DNA from: Sphingobacteriaceae bacterium
GTDB lineage: Bacteria > Bacteroidota > Bacteroidia > UBA7662
Length of the DNA: 46,241 nucleotides
Direction of reading: 5' to 3'
NCBI GenBank assembly: GCA_013824115.1
Contig: PNNG01000002.1
Coordinates: 1-46,241 of the forward strand
Shown one piece after another: positions 36,525 through 45,126 of the stretch. The translations under genes were made by a program, and so were the position numbers. Under the pieces are notes generated by a model. It saw only the letters and a program-made list of their open reading frames with translations. It did not search any database and was not told the origin of the DNA. Each line of letters starts with the position of its first letter. The stretch's first letter is position 1.

Positions 36525-37412
36525 TCAAAATGGAATAAATCCCGCTTCCGAGCGAAGCGATAATTTCTGTCCGCCAATAGGATGCACCAATGCCAATTCG
36601 GTGGCATGCAAACACAGCCGGTAATAGTGAGGACTTTGGGGATGCGAATAACGTAGGTCACCCACCAGGCCATGTCCCAAATAGTGAAAATGAATGCGTA
36701 TTTGGTGGGTGCGGCCTGTGAGCGGTCGAATGCTGAGTAAGCTGCATTGGGAGCCCAAGGCCTTGGTTTCATATTGGGTTTGGGCCGGTTTTCCCCAAGT
36801 GCCACTGGGGTCGGCTGCCAGTAAGTGACTGTGCTGTGGTACCCGGCCCACCGGCACATCTATCATGCCCGATGCTTCAGCAAGTTTGCCCCATACCAAA
36901 GCCTCGTAGGATCGGTGAATGCGGCCTGTACGGAAATCGGCTTCTAACGCGGCTTTGGCGGCAGCAGTCTTCGCCAGAAGCAACAAACCGGAAGTGTCTT
37001 TGTCTAACCGGTGTACCACCGCTTCGCGCAGCAAGCCTTTTTGTCCGCTTTGTTCGTAGTGCTGAGCCAAAGCGTTTAGTACGGTACCCCGGTAATGGCC
37101 CAGTCCGGGGTGGACCGGCATACCGGCTATTTTGTTGATCACCAGCAGGTATTGGTCTTCATAAACCACCTCCCAAGCCAGTTTTTCTGCCAAAATATCC
37201 AGGGCAGGTCTTCGGTTTACTTCCACTACATCGCCTTTTAGCAGCAAGGTTTGGGTATGGGCCAAATTTCCATTCACCCTGATGCGCCCTTGATGCAGCA
37301 GGCTTTCGATTTGCTGCTTTCCAATGCCTTTTATTCGGCCAACAAGCCAGTTTTCGAGCATTTGGCCATCTACATTTACCTGAAATAGGTTTGGATGTAC
37401 GGAGGTACTCAC
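36525..37412 (-). CDS. RluD-family 23S rRNA pseudouridine synthase
   Basis: The protein (295 aa) has an N-terminal S4 RNA-binding domain (GIGKQQIESLLHQGRIRVNG) and the pseudouridine synthase core with catalytic Asp in HRLDKDTSGLLLLAK, plus GRTHQIRIHFHYLGHGLVGD. This matches the RluA/RluC/RluD family; the exact uridine target is not clear. Its start overlaps the ClC channel stop by 4 bp. Confidence 0.92.
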   Translation of the reverse strand: MSTSVHPNLFQVNVDGQMLENWLVGRIKGIGKQQIESLLHQGRIRVNGNLAHTQTLLLKGDVVEVNRRPALDILAEKLAWEVVYEDQYLLVINKIAGMPVHPGLGHYRGTVLNALAQHYEQSGQKGLLREAVVHRLDKDTSGLLLLAKTAAAKAALEADFRTGRIHRSYEALVWGKLAEASGMIDVPVGRVPQHSHLLAADPSGTWGKPAQTQYETKALGSQCSLLSIRPLTGRTHQIRIHFHYLGHGLVGDLRYSHPQSPHYYRLCLHATELALVHPIGGQKLSLRSEAGFIPF

Positions 37413-39172
37413 TCGGCGCCCTTTAGTTGATGTCGGTATGCGCTAAAAATGGTCGATTTACTGATAAAGCCCACATACTTGCCCTGACGCACCACAGGCA
37501 GGTTCCAGGCTTGGGTTTGGTCGAAAAGCAACATCACTTCCTCCATACTGCTGCCCATCTCTACCTCGGCAGGGGCGGGATGCATCAAATCATCTACCAA
37601 AACTTGCTCGTAGCGGGCTTGTTCAAACATCACTTGCCTGATGTTGTCGAGCAGGATCACCCCCAGAAAACCTTCGTTTTCATCGAGCACTGGAAAGAGG
37701 TTGCGCTTACTCTGCCTGATTAAGGCTACCAGCTCTCCCAAATTGCTCCCGCTTTTGATGGGCTGGATGTCTTTTTCGATGCAACTCGATAGTTCCAATT
37801 CGTGCAAAACCAGTTTGTCTTTGTCGGAATGGATGAGGTCACCTGCCTTTTCGAGTTTTCCTGCCACCAATGATAAGGGTTGGAGGTAGGTTTTAATGAA
37901 ATAGGCCATGGCTGCTACCAGCATCAGCGGCACAATGAGGCTGTAGGTACCTGTAATTTCGGCAATGAGGAAGATGGCGGTGAGTGGCGCGTGCATCACC
38001 CCGCTCAGCACCGCTGCCATGCCCAGGAGGGTGTAGTTGGGCAAGTTAAGATCGAGTTGTGGCAGTATACTGTTGATGCTCAGGGCAAAGGTGTAGCCCA
38101 GTAAACCACCGCTCACCAAAGAGGGACCAAATTTCCCGCCCGCACCGCCCGATTCGGTGGTGATGGCCGCTGCCAGGGGCTTCAACAAAACGAGGCCAAT
38201 GAGTAAAGCAAACAGGTGCCACGACTGATTGCCTAAGCCGGGCACCCGGGCGGTGGAAAGCAAGCTGCGGGCTTCGTCGGCAATGAGTGAACGGATGCCA
38301 ATATAGCCTTCGCCATAAAGTGGTGGGAAAAAGTAGATGAGCGTACCTAAAGCCAATCCCCCAAAAAGGGCCTTGTGCCACCACAGCCTGAATTTCCGCA
38401 GGTTGTAGCCAGTACGTAATACCACCCGACTGAACCAATTGGCATACAAGCCGCCCAGCGCACCCAACAAAAACACAAAAAACACATCTAACCAGCCGAT
38501 GGGTTGTACAAAGGGCACACGGAAAATGGCTTCGTTTTCGAGGAAAAGGCTCGACAGTAGATTTCCCATGGCAGCGCTGATGAGCAAGGGAATGAAGCGC
38601 CGGGTACTGATTTCGGGCAGCATCACTTCCATGGCGAAAATGACGCCAGCGATGGGGGCATTAAAGATGGCGCTGATGCCGGCCGCTGTGCCGCAGCCAA
38701 TAAACAAGGTGCGCGTTCGGTAATCGAGCCTGAAAAACCGACCAATATTGCTACCCCAGGCGGAGCCGGTGATTACCATGGGGGCCTCGAAACCTACCGA
38801 ACCCCCGAATGCGAGGGTGACCGATGAGAGGAGTAGCTGGGCATACATTAAACTGCGTTTTACCACCGATTGCTGGCGCGAAATGGCGTAAAGAATGCCG
38901 GCCAAACTCATATCGGTGCCACTTAAGCCAAAAAAGCTGCGGTTGATGCCGGCTGCCAAAAGCAAGCCTATTACAGGCAAGAAAAAAAGTAAAAAACGCG
39001 GAAAATAGCTCAACACACTGCTTTCAAGCAAGTGCAGCAAGCTTTTGAGTCCAACCGCTGCCAAACCCACCGACAGCCCAATGACGATGCTCAGCACCAC
39101 CACCTGGCTTCCTGGCCGCAGTTGGTGCTGAAATTTTTCGAGCAGTTGGAGGTAAAGCCGTTGGGATTTCAC
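37409..39172 (-). CDS. ClC chloride channel/antiporter with CBS pair
   Basis: This 587-aa protein has the ClC membrane domain: GGSVGFEAPMV keeps the gating Glu of the GxExP motif, then AAGISAIFNAPIAGVIFAMEV and GGAGGKFGPSLVSGGLLG. Two CBS domains form the C-terminus (about 440-587) and usually bind adenine nucleotides. The start at 39172 follows a repeat-rich block. It probably acts in chloride/proton exchange or pH and osmotic balance. Confidence 0.93.
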   Translation of the reverse strand: MKSQRLYLQLLEKFQHQLRPGSQVVVLSIVIGLSVGLAAVGLKSLLHLLESSVLSYFPRFLLFFLPVIGLLLAAGINRSFFGLSGTDMSLAGILYAISRQQSVVKRSLMYAQLLLSSVTLAFGGSVGFEAPMVITGSAWGSNIGRFFRLDYRTRTLFIGCGTAAGISAIFNAPIAGVIFAMEVMLPEISTRRFIPLLISAAMGNLLSSLFLENEAIFRVPFVQPIGWLDVFFVFLLGALGGLYANWFSRVVLRTGYNLRKFRLWWHKALFGGLALGTLIYFFPPLYGEGYIGIRSLIADEARSLLSTARVPGLGNQSWHLFALLIGLVLLKPLAAAITTESGGAGGKFGPSLVSGGLLGYTFALSINSILPQLDLNLPNYTLLGMAAVLSGVMHAPLTAIFLIAEITGTYSLIVPLMLVAAMAYFIKTYLQPLSLVAGKLEKAGDLIHSDKDKLVLHELELSSCIEKDIQPIKSGSNLGELVALIRQSKRNLFPVLDENEGFLGVILLDNIRQVMFEQARYEQVLVDDLMHPAPAEVEMGSSMEEVMLLFDQTQAWNLPVVRQGKYVGFISKSTIFSAYRHQLKGAE

Positions 39173-39528
39173 AGGACAAAAAAACGGAAAAGCCCCGACT
39201 TATAGGGCAATGTCATTGAGTTAAGCCAATAGCAGTGAATGTTTATCCTTCACTACCAGCATTTCGGAGTGCGACCCCTTCAGGACCGATGAACCTTTGG
39301 CTAAAATTTGATTTACCCAAATGGCACCCCCCTCTCGGGGTGCTATGTGATTTTCAAGGCCATAAAATCAACCACAAACAGAATAATTCCTGAATTAATG
39401 TGGCCAAGAATGACCCCGAGGGGGTCAAATATGGGTATTAATTCGGCACCAACCCGACCCGACCCCGAGGGGGCCGCACCTGACGAATCATCGATATGAC
39501 CGCCAGCATTTGTGCACGGACGAGGCAT
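39173..39528. repeat. 356-bp gene-free block with dispersed repeats
   Basis: No gene is seen. It contains a copy of the inverted-repeat end (39206-39225), a segment whose complement resembles the 490-515 sequence (GGGGTCGCAC, around 39264-39278), and strong hairpins at 39324-39343 (GCACCCC/GGGGTGC) and 39411-39427 (TGACCCC/GGGGTCA). Another CCCC-GAG-GGGG motif lies near 39463. These are the same families as in 198-1105. Confidence 0.6.
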
Positions 39529-39735
39529 CTACGAATTTCGGTACTCCAAAATATCGCCCGGCTGGCAATCGAGCACCTCGCAAATGGCTTCGAGCGTACT
39601 AAAACGGATGGCCTTGGCTTTGCCGGTTTTAAGGATGGAGAGGTTCGACAAGGTAATGCCCACTTTGTCTGACAGCTCGTTCAGCGACATTTTGCGCTTG
39701 GCCATCATTACGTCTAAGTTTACAATAAGCGGCAT
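39529..39735 (-). CDS. Small XRE/Cro-CI-type (YozG-like) regulator
   Basis: This 68-aa protein is a single helix-turn-helix (MPLIVNLDVMMAKRKMSLNELSDKVGIT, then NLSILKTGKAKAIRFSTLEAICEVLDCQPGDILEY). It starts at the Met at 39735, one base after the stop of the membrane protein gene, which supports co-translation. Similar regulators are commonly encoded with DUF2975 membrane proteins. It probably controls its own operon. Confidence 0.88.
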   Translation of the reverse strand: MPLIVNLDVMMAKRKMSLNELSDKVGITLSNLSILKTGKAKAIRFSTLEAICEVLDCQPGDILEYRNS

Positions 39736-39736
39736 G

Positions 39737-40261
39737 TCAAACGGTAAGTTCGTTTTCTTGCTGCAATTGGATGCCCCGCTTAAAAATGCTGGCAATCACA
39801 TAAAGTATGCCGGCAAGTAGCAAAAATCCCGACCAATCGTTGTCGAAACTGATGCCCAGGGTGATGGTTTGTTTTTTGAGCCATTCGGCATAAATCTCTA
39901 CACAAACCGATGCAACAGCCGCTTGCCAGGCATAATCGGCCATGCGCTTGAGGCGCTCGGTAACCCATTCGCTGAATGGTTCTTTTAAGCTCAATTTTCC
40001 GGTGAGTTTGATGCCTTCGTACAACAACAAGGCCTTGAAAACGGCCACGGCGGTAAGCAAACTGCCAAAAACGGTGTGGTGCCAGGCCGAGAAGGAGAGG
40101 AGTTCACGCAATTCAATGCCCATGCTTTTGATGTTGAGGCCGTTTTCGATGAACCAGCTCCACACCACATTGAAGGCCAATACACCGGCTTCGATGCAAA
40201 AGCCCACAAACATGATCCAGGCAACCACGGTGAGCGCAATAAAAATGTTTTCTGTTTTCAT
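39737..40261 (-). CDS. DUF2975 family membrane protein
   Basis: The 174-aa protein starts MKTENIFIALTVVAWIMFVGFCIEAGVLAF and has four predicted membrane spans, the last at GFLLLAGILYVIASIFKRG just before the end. This matches DUF2975, a family of unknown function found next to small XRE regulators. The start at 40261 is chosen over an upstream extension that has no plausible context. Confidence 0.82.
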   Translation of the reverse strand: MKTENIFIALTVVAWIMFVGFCIEAGVLAFNVVWSWFIENGLNIKSMGIELRELLSFSAWHHTVFGSLLTAVAVFKALLLYEGIKLTGKLSLKEPFSEWVTERLKRMADYAWQAAVASVCVEIYAEWLKKQTITLGISFDNDWSGFLLLAGILYVIASIFKRGIQLQQENELTV

Positions 40262-40448
40262 GGTATAAGGTTGAAAGGTTTGATGTGGCGAAATACGGAA
40301 ATAAATTATTGATAAACAATAAAAAAATATTGAAACATAAAACACGGAGGACAAGCTTACAGCCCCGGCCATCCGGGGAGGTCACGGAGAAGGATATTGT
40401 ATTTAGGCTGTGTATATGAAAAACTGGTCAGGAATTGAAAATTAATTT

Positions 40449-40496
40449 TTGAAAAATGAACAATGTTCAATTTCTTTGCAGGCAGAACATTGTCTC
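40449..40496 (+). promoter_or_regulatory. Promoter and two operators of the TetR gene
   Basis: TTG (40449-40451) and TTTCTTTG (40471-40478, one off TAnnTTTG) are 19 bp apart. The perfect 13-bp palindrome TGAACA-A-TGTTCA at 40457-40469 sits in the spacer. A second, imperfect half-copy (AGAACATTGTCTC, 40484-40496) covers the likely transcription start. An 18-bp stretch with the palindrome recurs before the SDR gene. Confidence 0.75.
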
Positions 40497-41114
40497 ATGG
40501 GAACCGCCGAGCGCAAAGCGAAAGAAAAAGAAGAACTGAAGGAGCTGATCCTGCAGGCGGCCCAAAAGCTGTTCGTAGAGAAGGGGGTAGAGCATACCAC
40601 CATCCGCAACATAGCCAGTGAGATTGAGTACAGCGTGGGGACGGTTTATGTTTATTACCGCGATAAAAACGAAATCCTCCACGACTTGCACCGCCGGGGT
40701 TTCATGAAGTTGGGAGCCTCTATGGCCGCCTTGCAACATGTGAGCCATCCATTTGAGCGTTTAAAGGCCACCGGCAGGGCCTATATTGCTTTTGCGCTCG
40801 ATAACCAACTCATGTACGACCTCATGTTTAACATGAAGGCCCCCATGCACACCATGCGCATGAACCAGGAAGAAAAATGGCAGGAGGGTATGGCCACTTT
40901 TGGGGTGCTGCGACAAACCATTACCGATTGTATGTCAGCCGGCTATTTCAAAGGGCACGAGGTAGAGGCTTTGTCGTTTGCCATCTGGAGTGCGGTACAC
41001 GGCATGTGCTCTTTGTACATCCGCGAGCGCATCCAGGGAGCCAGTGCAGCAGAGCCACGTCAACTATTGGAAGAAGCTTTTGAATCACTTATCCGTATGA
41101 TGGACGTGAAGTGA
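40497..41114 (+). CDS. TetR-family regulator next to an SDR gene
   Basis: This 205-aa protein has a TetR helix-turn-helix (ILQAAQKLFVEKGVEHTTIRNIASEIEYSVGTVYVYYRDKNEILHDL). The start is set at 40497 because an upstream TTG start would put the promoter and operator inside the gene. Identical palindromes before this gene and before the SDR gene show autoregulation plus control of the SDR. The ligand is unknown. Confidence 0.92.
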   Translation: MGTAERKAKEKEELKELILQAAQKLFVEKGVEHTTIRNIASEIEYSVGTVYVYYRDKNEILHDLHRRGFMKLGASMAALQHVSHPFERLKATGRAYIAFALDNQLMYDLMFNMKAPMHTMRMNQEEKWQEGMATFGVLRQTITDCMSAGYFKGHEVEALSFAIWSAVHGMCSLYIRERIQGASAAEPRQLLEEAFESLIRMMDVK

Positions 41115-41132
41115 TTTTTTTTGATTCATAAA

Positions 41133-41145
41133 TGAACAATGTTCA
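41133..41145 (+). promoter_or_regulatory. TetR operator before the SDR gene
   Basis: The perfect palindrome TGAACA-A-TGTTCA lies 20 bp before the SDR ATG. With its flanks (AAATGAACAATGTTCAAT) it is identical over 18 bp to the operator at the TetR promoter. TATATAAT (41147-41154) may serve as the promoter box, with weaker match to the phylum consensus. Confidence 0.8.
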
Positions 41146-41165
41146 ATATATAATCTCTATTCAAT

Positions 41166-41942
41166 ATGACTAATCTCATTCTGCTCACCGGTGCCTCTAC
41201 CGGCATTGGCCGTGAAATGTCCCTGCAATTGGCCGATGCCGGTTGCGATTTGATTCTTACCGCCCGCAGTGCCGACAAACTCGAGCGGCTCAAAAACCTC
41301 ATTGAAGCCAAAAACAAGGTGAAAGTCCATGTTATTGTGGCCGATCTAAGCCTAGTAGGAGCTGCAGAAACTTTATACGGCCAGGTACGTGCCGCTGGTT
41401 TGCTGCCTACCCACCTGGTGAACAATGCGGGCAGCGGCCTTTACGGTGCTTTTGCCGAAAGTTCGCTCGCCGATACATTGGCCATGATGCAGTTGAACAT
41501 GCAATCGTTGGTGGTACTCAGCCGCCTTTTTGTGGCCGATCGTCTGCCCTTGGGCAGCGGAAGGTTGATGAACGTGGCTTCGCTTTTGGCATATCTGCCT
41601 TTTCCCTACTATAGCACCTATTCGGCTACCAAAGCCTTTGTGCTGGCCTTCAGCCAAACCCTGGCATCCGAGCTCGAAGGCAGTGGGGTAGTGGTAACGG
41701 CAGTGAGTCCCGGCCCCACCGATACCCCCTTCAACTCCGACGCCATGTGGAAAACCAACGCCTACAAAAGCAACAAGCCCGTTGCTGCCGACAAAGTCGC
41801 CCGCGAGGCAGTGCAATTGTTGTTGAATGGCAAGGGTACCAAAGTAGTGGGCTTCCAAAACTGGTTTATTTCTAACTTGCCCCGCATCACACCCGATGCG
41901 CTCATGATGCGTATCAAAAAGCAGCTTGCTTCTCCCGCGTAG
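41166..41942 (+). CDS. Short-chain dehydrogenase/reductase under TetR control
   Basis: The 258-aa protein begins MTNLILLTGASTGIGREMSLQLADAG (TGxxxGIG). It has NNAG in HLVNNAGSGLYG, a Ser in NVASLLAYLPF and the catalytic YSATK (YSTYSATKAFVLAF). It is a classical SDR of the DltE/YqjQ-like type. The operator in front ties its expression to the adjacent TetR protein, so the substrate may be, or resemble, the TetR ligand. Confidence 0.92.
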   Translation: MTNLILLTGASTGIGREMSLQLADAGCDLILTARSADKLERLKNLIEAKNKVKVHVIVADLSLVGAAETLYGQVRAAGLLPTHLVNNAGSGLYGAFAESSLADTLAMMQLNMQSLVVLSRLFVADRLPLGSGRLMNVASLLAYLPFPYYSTYSATKAFVLAFSQTLASELEGSGVVVTAVSPGPTDTPFNSDAMWKTNAYKSNKPVAADKVAREAVQLLLNGKGTKVVGFQNWFISNLPRITPDALMMRIKKQLASPA

Positions 41943-42312
41943 CGAAAACCTCACAACTAGGTGCGTTTAACCATTCTCATTCATCCACTACATTGCGGCG
42001 AAACGGTATGTAACGTCCCTCTCCTTTGGAGAGGGTTATTGAGCTTGTCGAAATAGGGATAAGAGGGTGAGGTCTAAAAAACAACCAAACACAATGCAAA
42101 AATGACCTTCGGGCCCAGGGACTTTCTCTAAACCAAGCGCGCAGAGCCAGTTGAGATCATCCACTAAATTCCTGCGTTCCAAAATGTATCGTCCCTCTCC
42201 TCTGGAGAGGGATAAGAGGGTGAGGCCCCAGCCCAAAGTGCCCCCACAGCAGCGCAGCTCACCCACAGGCCACAAGCCACCCAATTTCTTATCTTGCTGC
42301 CAGATTCCTCCC
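41943..42312. repeat. Intergenic region with a 55-bp direct repeat
   Basis: Copies at 41981-42035 and 42158-42212 share TCATCCACTA at the left, a variable middle and CGTCCCTCTCC-TGGAGAGGG hairpins at the right, followed by ATAAGAGGGTGAGG further on. The CCCTCTCC/GGAGAGGG hairpin is a typical dispersed repeat unit. No gene is seen. Confidence 0.6.
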
Positions 42313-42675
42313 ATGAAAAACATCTTTGGCCAACCCCTGCAAGCTTGCTGCACCGCACCCATGACCGGTTTTTACCGCGATGGCTTTTGCCGCACCGACG
42401 AATTCGACCATGGCAGCCATACCGTTTGCGCTGTGGTAACCAGCGAATTTTTGGCCTATTCAAAAAGCCGTGGCAACGACCTCATTACCCCCCGACCCGA
42501 ATACCGATTTCCGGGCTTAAAAGCCGGCGATAAGTGGTGCCTCTGCGCCTTGCGTTGGAAGGAAGCCTTGGAAGCTGGTTGCGCGCCACCCATTTTTTTA
42601 GAGGCGACGAACGAAAAGACCCTCGATTTCATTTTAATGGAAGATTTGATCGCCCATGCCTACCAACCTCTTTAA
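42313..42675 (+). CDS. DUF2237 family protein
   Basis: This 120-aa protein starts MKNIFGQPLQACCTAPMTGFYRDGFC and has GSHTVCAVVTSEFLAYSKSRGNDL, RPEYRFPGLKAGDKWCLCALRW and APPIFLEATNEKTL, the full pattern of DUF2237, including several conserved cysteines. The function is unknown. Its last 20 bp overlap the start of selO, so the two genes are translationally linked and may work together. Confidence 0.88.
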   Translation: MKNIFGQPLQACCTAPMTGFYRDGFCRTDEFDHGSHTVCAVVTSEFLAYSKSRGNDLITPRPEYRFPGLKAGDKWCLCALRWKEALEAGCAPPIFLEATNEKTLDFILMEDLIAHAYQPL

Positions 42676-44098
42676 ATTCGACAACTCCTACCTGCAGCTG
42701 CCCGAAGGCTTTTACAGCAAAATCAGGCCAACTACCCTGCAAAAGGCTGAATTGCTGCTGTTTAATGAGGAATTGGCAGCACAGCTTGATATTTCATTTG
42801 GCTCGGCTACAGACTTTATAGCTGCTTTGCAAGCTGAAGACCCGCAAAATCCTGCTTTTGCGCAGGCTTATGCCGGTCACCAGTTCAGCTCCTTCACCCG
42901 CTTAGGCGATGGCAGGGCCGTGGTGCTGGGCGAACAGCTGACTTCCGTTGGACAACGGTTCGATATTCAGGTAAAGGGCAGCGGTCGCACGCCCTATTCA
43001 CGCGGTGGAGACGGCAAAGCTACCGTGTATGCCATGCTGCGCGAATACCTTATCAGCGAGGCCATGTTCCACTTGGGCGTTCCCACTTCGCGCAGTTTGG
43101 CTGTGTTCAAAACGGGTGAAACGGTGTACCGACAAACCAATAATGAAGGAGCCGCCTTGCTCCGGGTGATGGAAAGCCACATCCGGGTTGGCACCTTTCA
43201 ATTTGCCTCATTTTTGGGCAAAGAAGGTGATTTGGAAGCCTTGCTCCACTACACCATCGAACGCTTGTATCCCCATTTGGCCGGATGTGAAAATCCCGCT
43301 TTGGCCTTGTTTCACGAGGTGATGAACCGCCAAATTGATTTGGTGGTGCATTGGATGCGGGTGGGCTTCATCCACGGTGTGATGAATACCGACAACAGTT
43401 CGGTTAGCGGCGAAAGTTTCGATTACGGTCCCTGCGCCTTCATGAACGCCTACCACCCGGCCACGGTCTATAGCTCCATCGACGAACAAGGCCGATATGC
43501 CTTTGGCAACCAGCCCAACATCATCAAATGGAACCTCGCCCGTTTTGCCGAAGCCCTTTTGCCGTTGATGGCTCCAGAAAAGGAAGCCGCCATTGCCTTG
43601 GCGCAAGATGCCCTCGATGCCTTCGACGCCCGCTGGAAACGCCAATACCAGGGCATGATGCTGCATAAATTAGGAATCGAAGCTACCGAAACCGCGCATT
43701 TTGCCTTGGTAGAACAATTGCTCGACCTCATGGAACAGCAGCAACTCGATTTTACCAACACCTTTGCTACGCTTTTGCCCGGCCATCAAACAGGATTGAC
43801 TTTGCCCGAAAATGAAGCTTTTCAATCCTGGTACGCCAACTGGCAAAAAGTCATTATTACGAGCAGTAGCTGTGAGCGTGCAAGCGAGCTGATGGCTGCC
43901 AACAATCCGCTTTACATTCCCCGCAACCACCTGGTAGAAGAAGCCCTCGAAGCAGCCAATAAAGGCAGTCTGGAACCCTTTGAAACAATGCTGCGCGTTG
44001 TTCGTCAGCCTTATACCTACCGTAGTGGATTAGAAAAATTTCGCCAAGGTGCAGAACCTCAATTTGAAGAGGCTTACCAGACGTTTTGCGGGACGTAA
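42656..44098 (+). CDS. selO: Protein adenylyltransferase SelO (YdiU)
   Basis: This 480-aa protein has the SelO pseudokinase fold: YAGHQFSSFTRLGDGRAVVLGE, VKGSGRTPYSRGGDGKATVYAMLREYLISEAM, and GVMNTDNSSVSGESFDYGPCAFM. SelO moves AMP from ATP to protein side chains in redox control. The C-terminus ends FCGT with the redox Cys that replaces the Sec of animal homologues. A second, diverged copy of the last ~20 codons lies at 45673-45735. Confidence 0.95.
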   Translation: MPTNLFKFDNSYLQLPEGFYSKIRPTTLQKAELLLFNEELAAQLDISFGSATDFIAALQAEDPQNPAFAQAYAGHQFSSFTRLGDGRAVVLGEQLTSVGQRFDIQVKGSGRTPYSRGGDGKATVYAMLREYLISEAMFHLGVPTSRSLAVFKTGETVYRQTNNEGAALLRVMESHIRVGTFQFASFLGKEGDLEALLHYTIERLYPHLAGCENPALALFHEVMNRQIDLVVHWMRVGFIHGVMNTDNSSVSGESFDYGPCAFMNAYHPATVYSSIDEQGRYAFGNQPNIIKWNLARFAEALLPLMAPEKEAAIALAQDALDAFDARWKRQYQGMMLHKLGIEATETAHFALVEQLLDLMEQQQLDFTNTFATLLPGHQTGLTLPENEAFQSWYANWQKVIITSSSCERASELMAANNPLYIPRNHLVEEALEAANKGSLEPFETMLRVVRQPYTYRSGLEKFRQGAEPQFEEAYQTFCGT

Positions 44099-44302
44099 TT
44101 TAGGATGACTAAGTGTTCGTTTCAAAGCGAAAAGATTGTTGCTTCAACGAGAGCATTGATGGTTTAATTGAAAGTATATTTTTCACTTATGGATTTACCG
44201 ATTTTATGCTTTCCCATATCAAAGAGGTTTTTGCCGTTAATGTCTATTAAATTCGGTTTATTGGCTGAATAAGTAGTGTCATACTTCCTTGTGTAATTTA
44301 AA

Positions 44303-44905
44303 ATGGATGTAAAGCAGATTTTCAATGACCTGCCCAATGAGTATGTGTTTAATGAAATCTCTGGGCTGTATCTTGGTAAGTTCAAGATGGTTAAAGCTCT
44401 AAATGATTTTAAAGCCTTCAGAACGTTCAAAGTCTCAAATGCTCATCACAACGTTTTGCTTCTTTATTGCTCATATAATGTGATTTTAGACTTGCCACGA
44501 GCATATCCGGTTATTCCGAGATTAGACGAAAGCAAATACATATTCATCATCATTAACTCGCCAGTTAGCTTTGGAGATGTGTACATTTGGCCAAAAACCA
44601 AGGCTGAACAATTGTTGAGTTTTGTCTTTTTGCTCAAAACCGCTGGGGATATACGTAATCAATTAGGCAGAAAATATCATTTCACGTCCAATGGTACCCA
44701 TTATGAGCAATCGGTTTACTCAGCCCAATTTGTGAAGTTCTTGCTAAATCATTCTGATATTAGTTTTGAAGCCAGGGGCAAGCAAATACTCATTCGAAAG
44801 GGGTTGAAGCCATCTTCGGAAATAGCCTTAAGTAACTTGCTGAAATTGGCCTTTGACCTAACAGAAATCATTTATGATCATCAGCCGAAATACGAAAACA
44901 AATAA
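44303..44905 (+). CDS. Unrecognised 200-aa protein in the post-selO insert
   Basis: I do not recognise this protein. It is 200 aa, soluble, with an aromatic- and hydrophobic-rich middle (SKYIFIIINSPVSFGDVYIWPKTKAEQLLSFVFLL), a basic patch, and a C-terminal helical part. Codon use is more AT-rich than the neighbours, in line with transfer. It lies between selO and a DUF6934-like pair on the other strand. The frame is uninterrupted for 200 codons, so it is likely a real gene; no ribosome site is obvious. Confidence 0.6.
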   Translation: MDVKQIFNDLPNEYVFNEISGLYLGKFKMVKALNDFKAFRTFKVSNAHHNVLLLYCSYNVILDLPRAYPVIPRLDESKYIFIIINSPVSFGDVYIWPKTKAEQLLSFVFLLKTAGDIRNQLGRKYHFTSNGTHYEQSVYSAQFVKFLLNHSDISFEARGKQILIRKGLKPSSEIALSNLLKLAFDLTEIIYDHQPKYENK

Positions 44906-44952
44906 GGAATCAAGCTTTCCCTTTTGCAGGCCTTTTCAAAAGGCCATTATCT

Positions 44953-45117
44953 TCATCTTTGTGCCTTGAGTGATTTAGGGGGTAATCCCACCTTCTCAAG
45001 CACTTCATTGGCTTTGTCAAGCTTTTCTTGAAAAACCGGTAACTCAATGAACTTTTTGAGCGAGTTGTCGATGCTCACCACAGGCGTTTTTTGGTTGTTC
45101 AAGTCTTTGAATTTCAT
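44953..45117 (-). CDS. 54-aa partner of the DUF6934-like gene
   Basis: This small frame translates to a 54-aa protein starting MKFKDLNNQKTPVVSIDNSL and ending PPKSLKAQR. It is polar and helical with a central hydrophobic stripe (KFIELPVFQEKLDKANEVLEKVG). It begins 9 bp after the DUF6934-like stop on the same strand, which suggests one mRNA and a partner or antitoxin role. It is below usual ORF cut-offs. Confidence 0.6.
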   Translation of the reverse strand: MKFKDLNNQKTPVVSIDNSLKKFIELPVFQEKLDKANEVLEKVGLPPKSLKAQR

Positions 45118-45126
45118 GGTATAAAG

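Noticed and set aside
40449..40496. TTG start adding 16 codons to the TetR gene
   Set aside because: The segment holds a -33/-7 promoter pair and operator palindromes, and the added residues are not TetR-like.
44164..44430. 88-codon minus-strand frame before the unknown 200-aa gene
   Set aside because: Half of it is antisense to the plus-strand gene. The C-terminal 45 residues look protein-like, so a gene remnant is possible, but there is no homology I can name.
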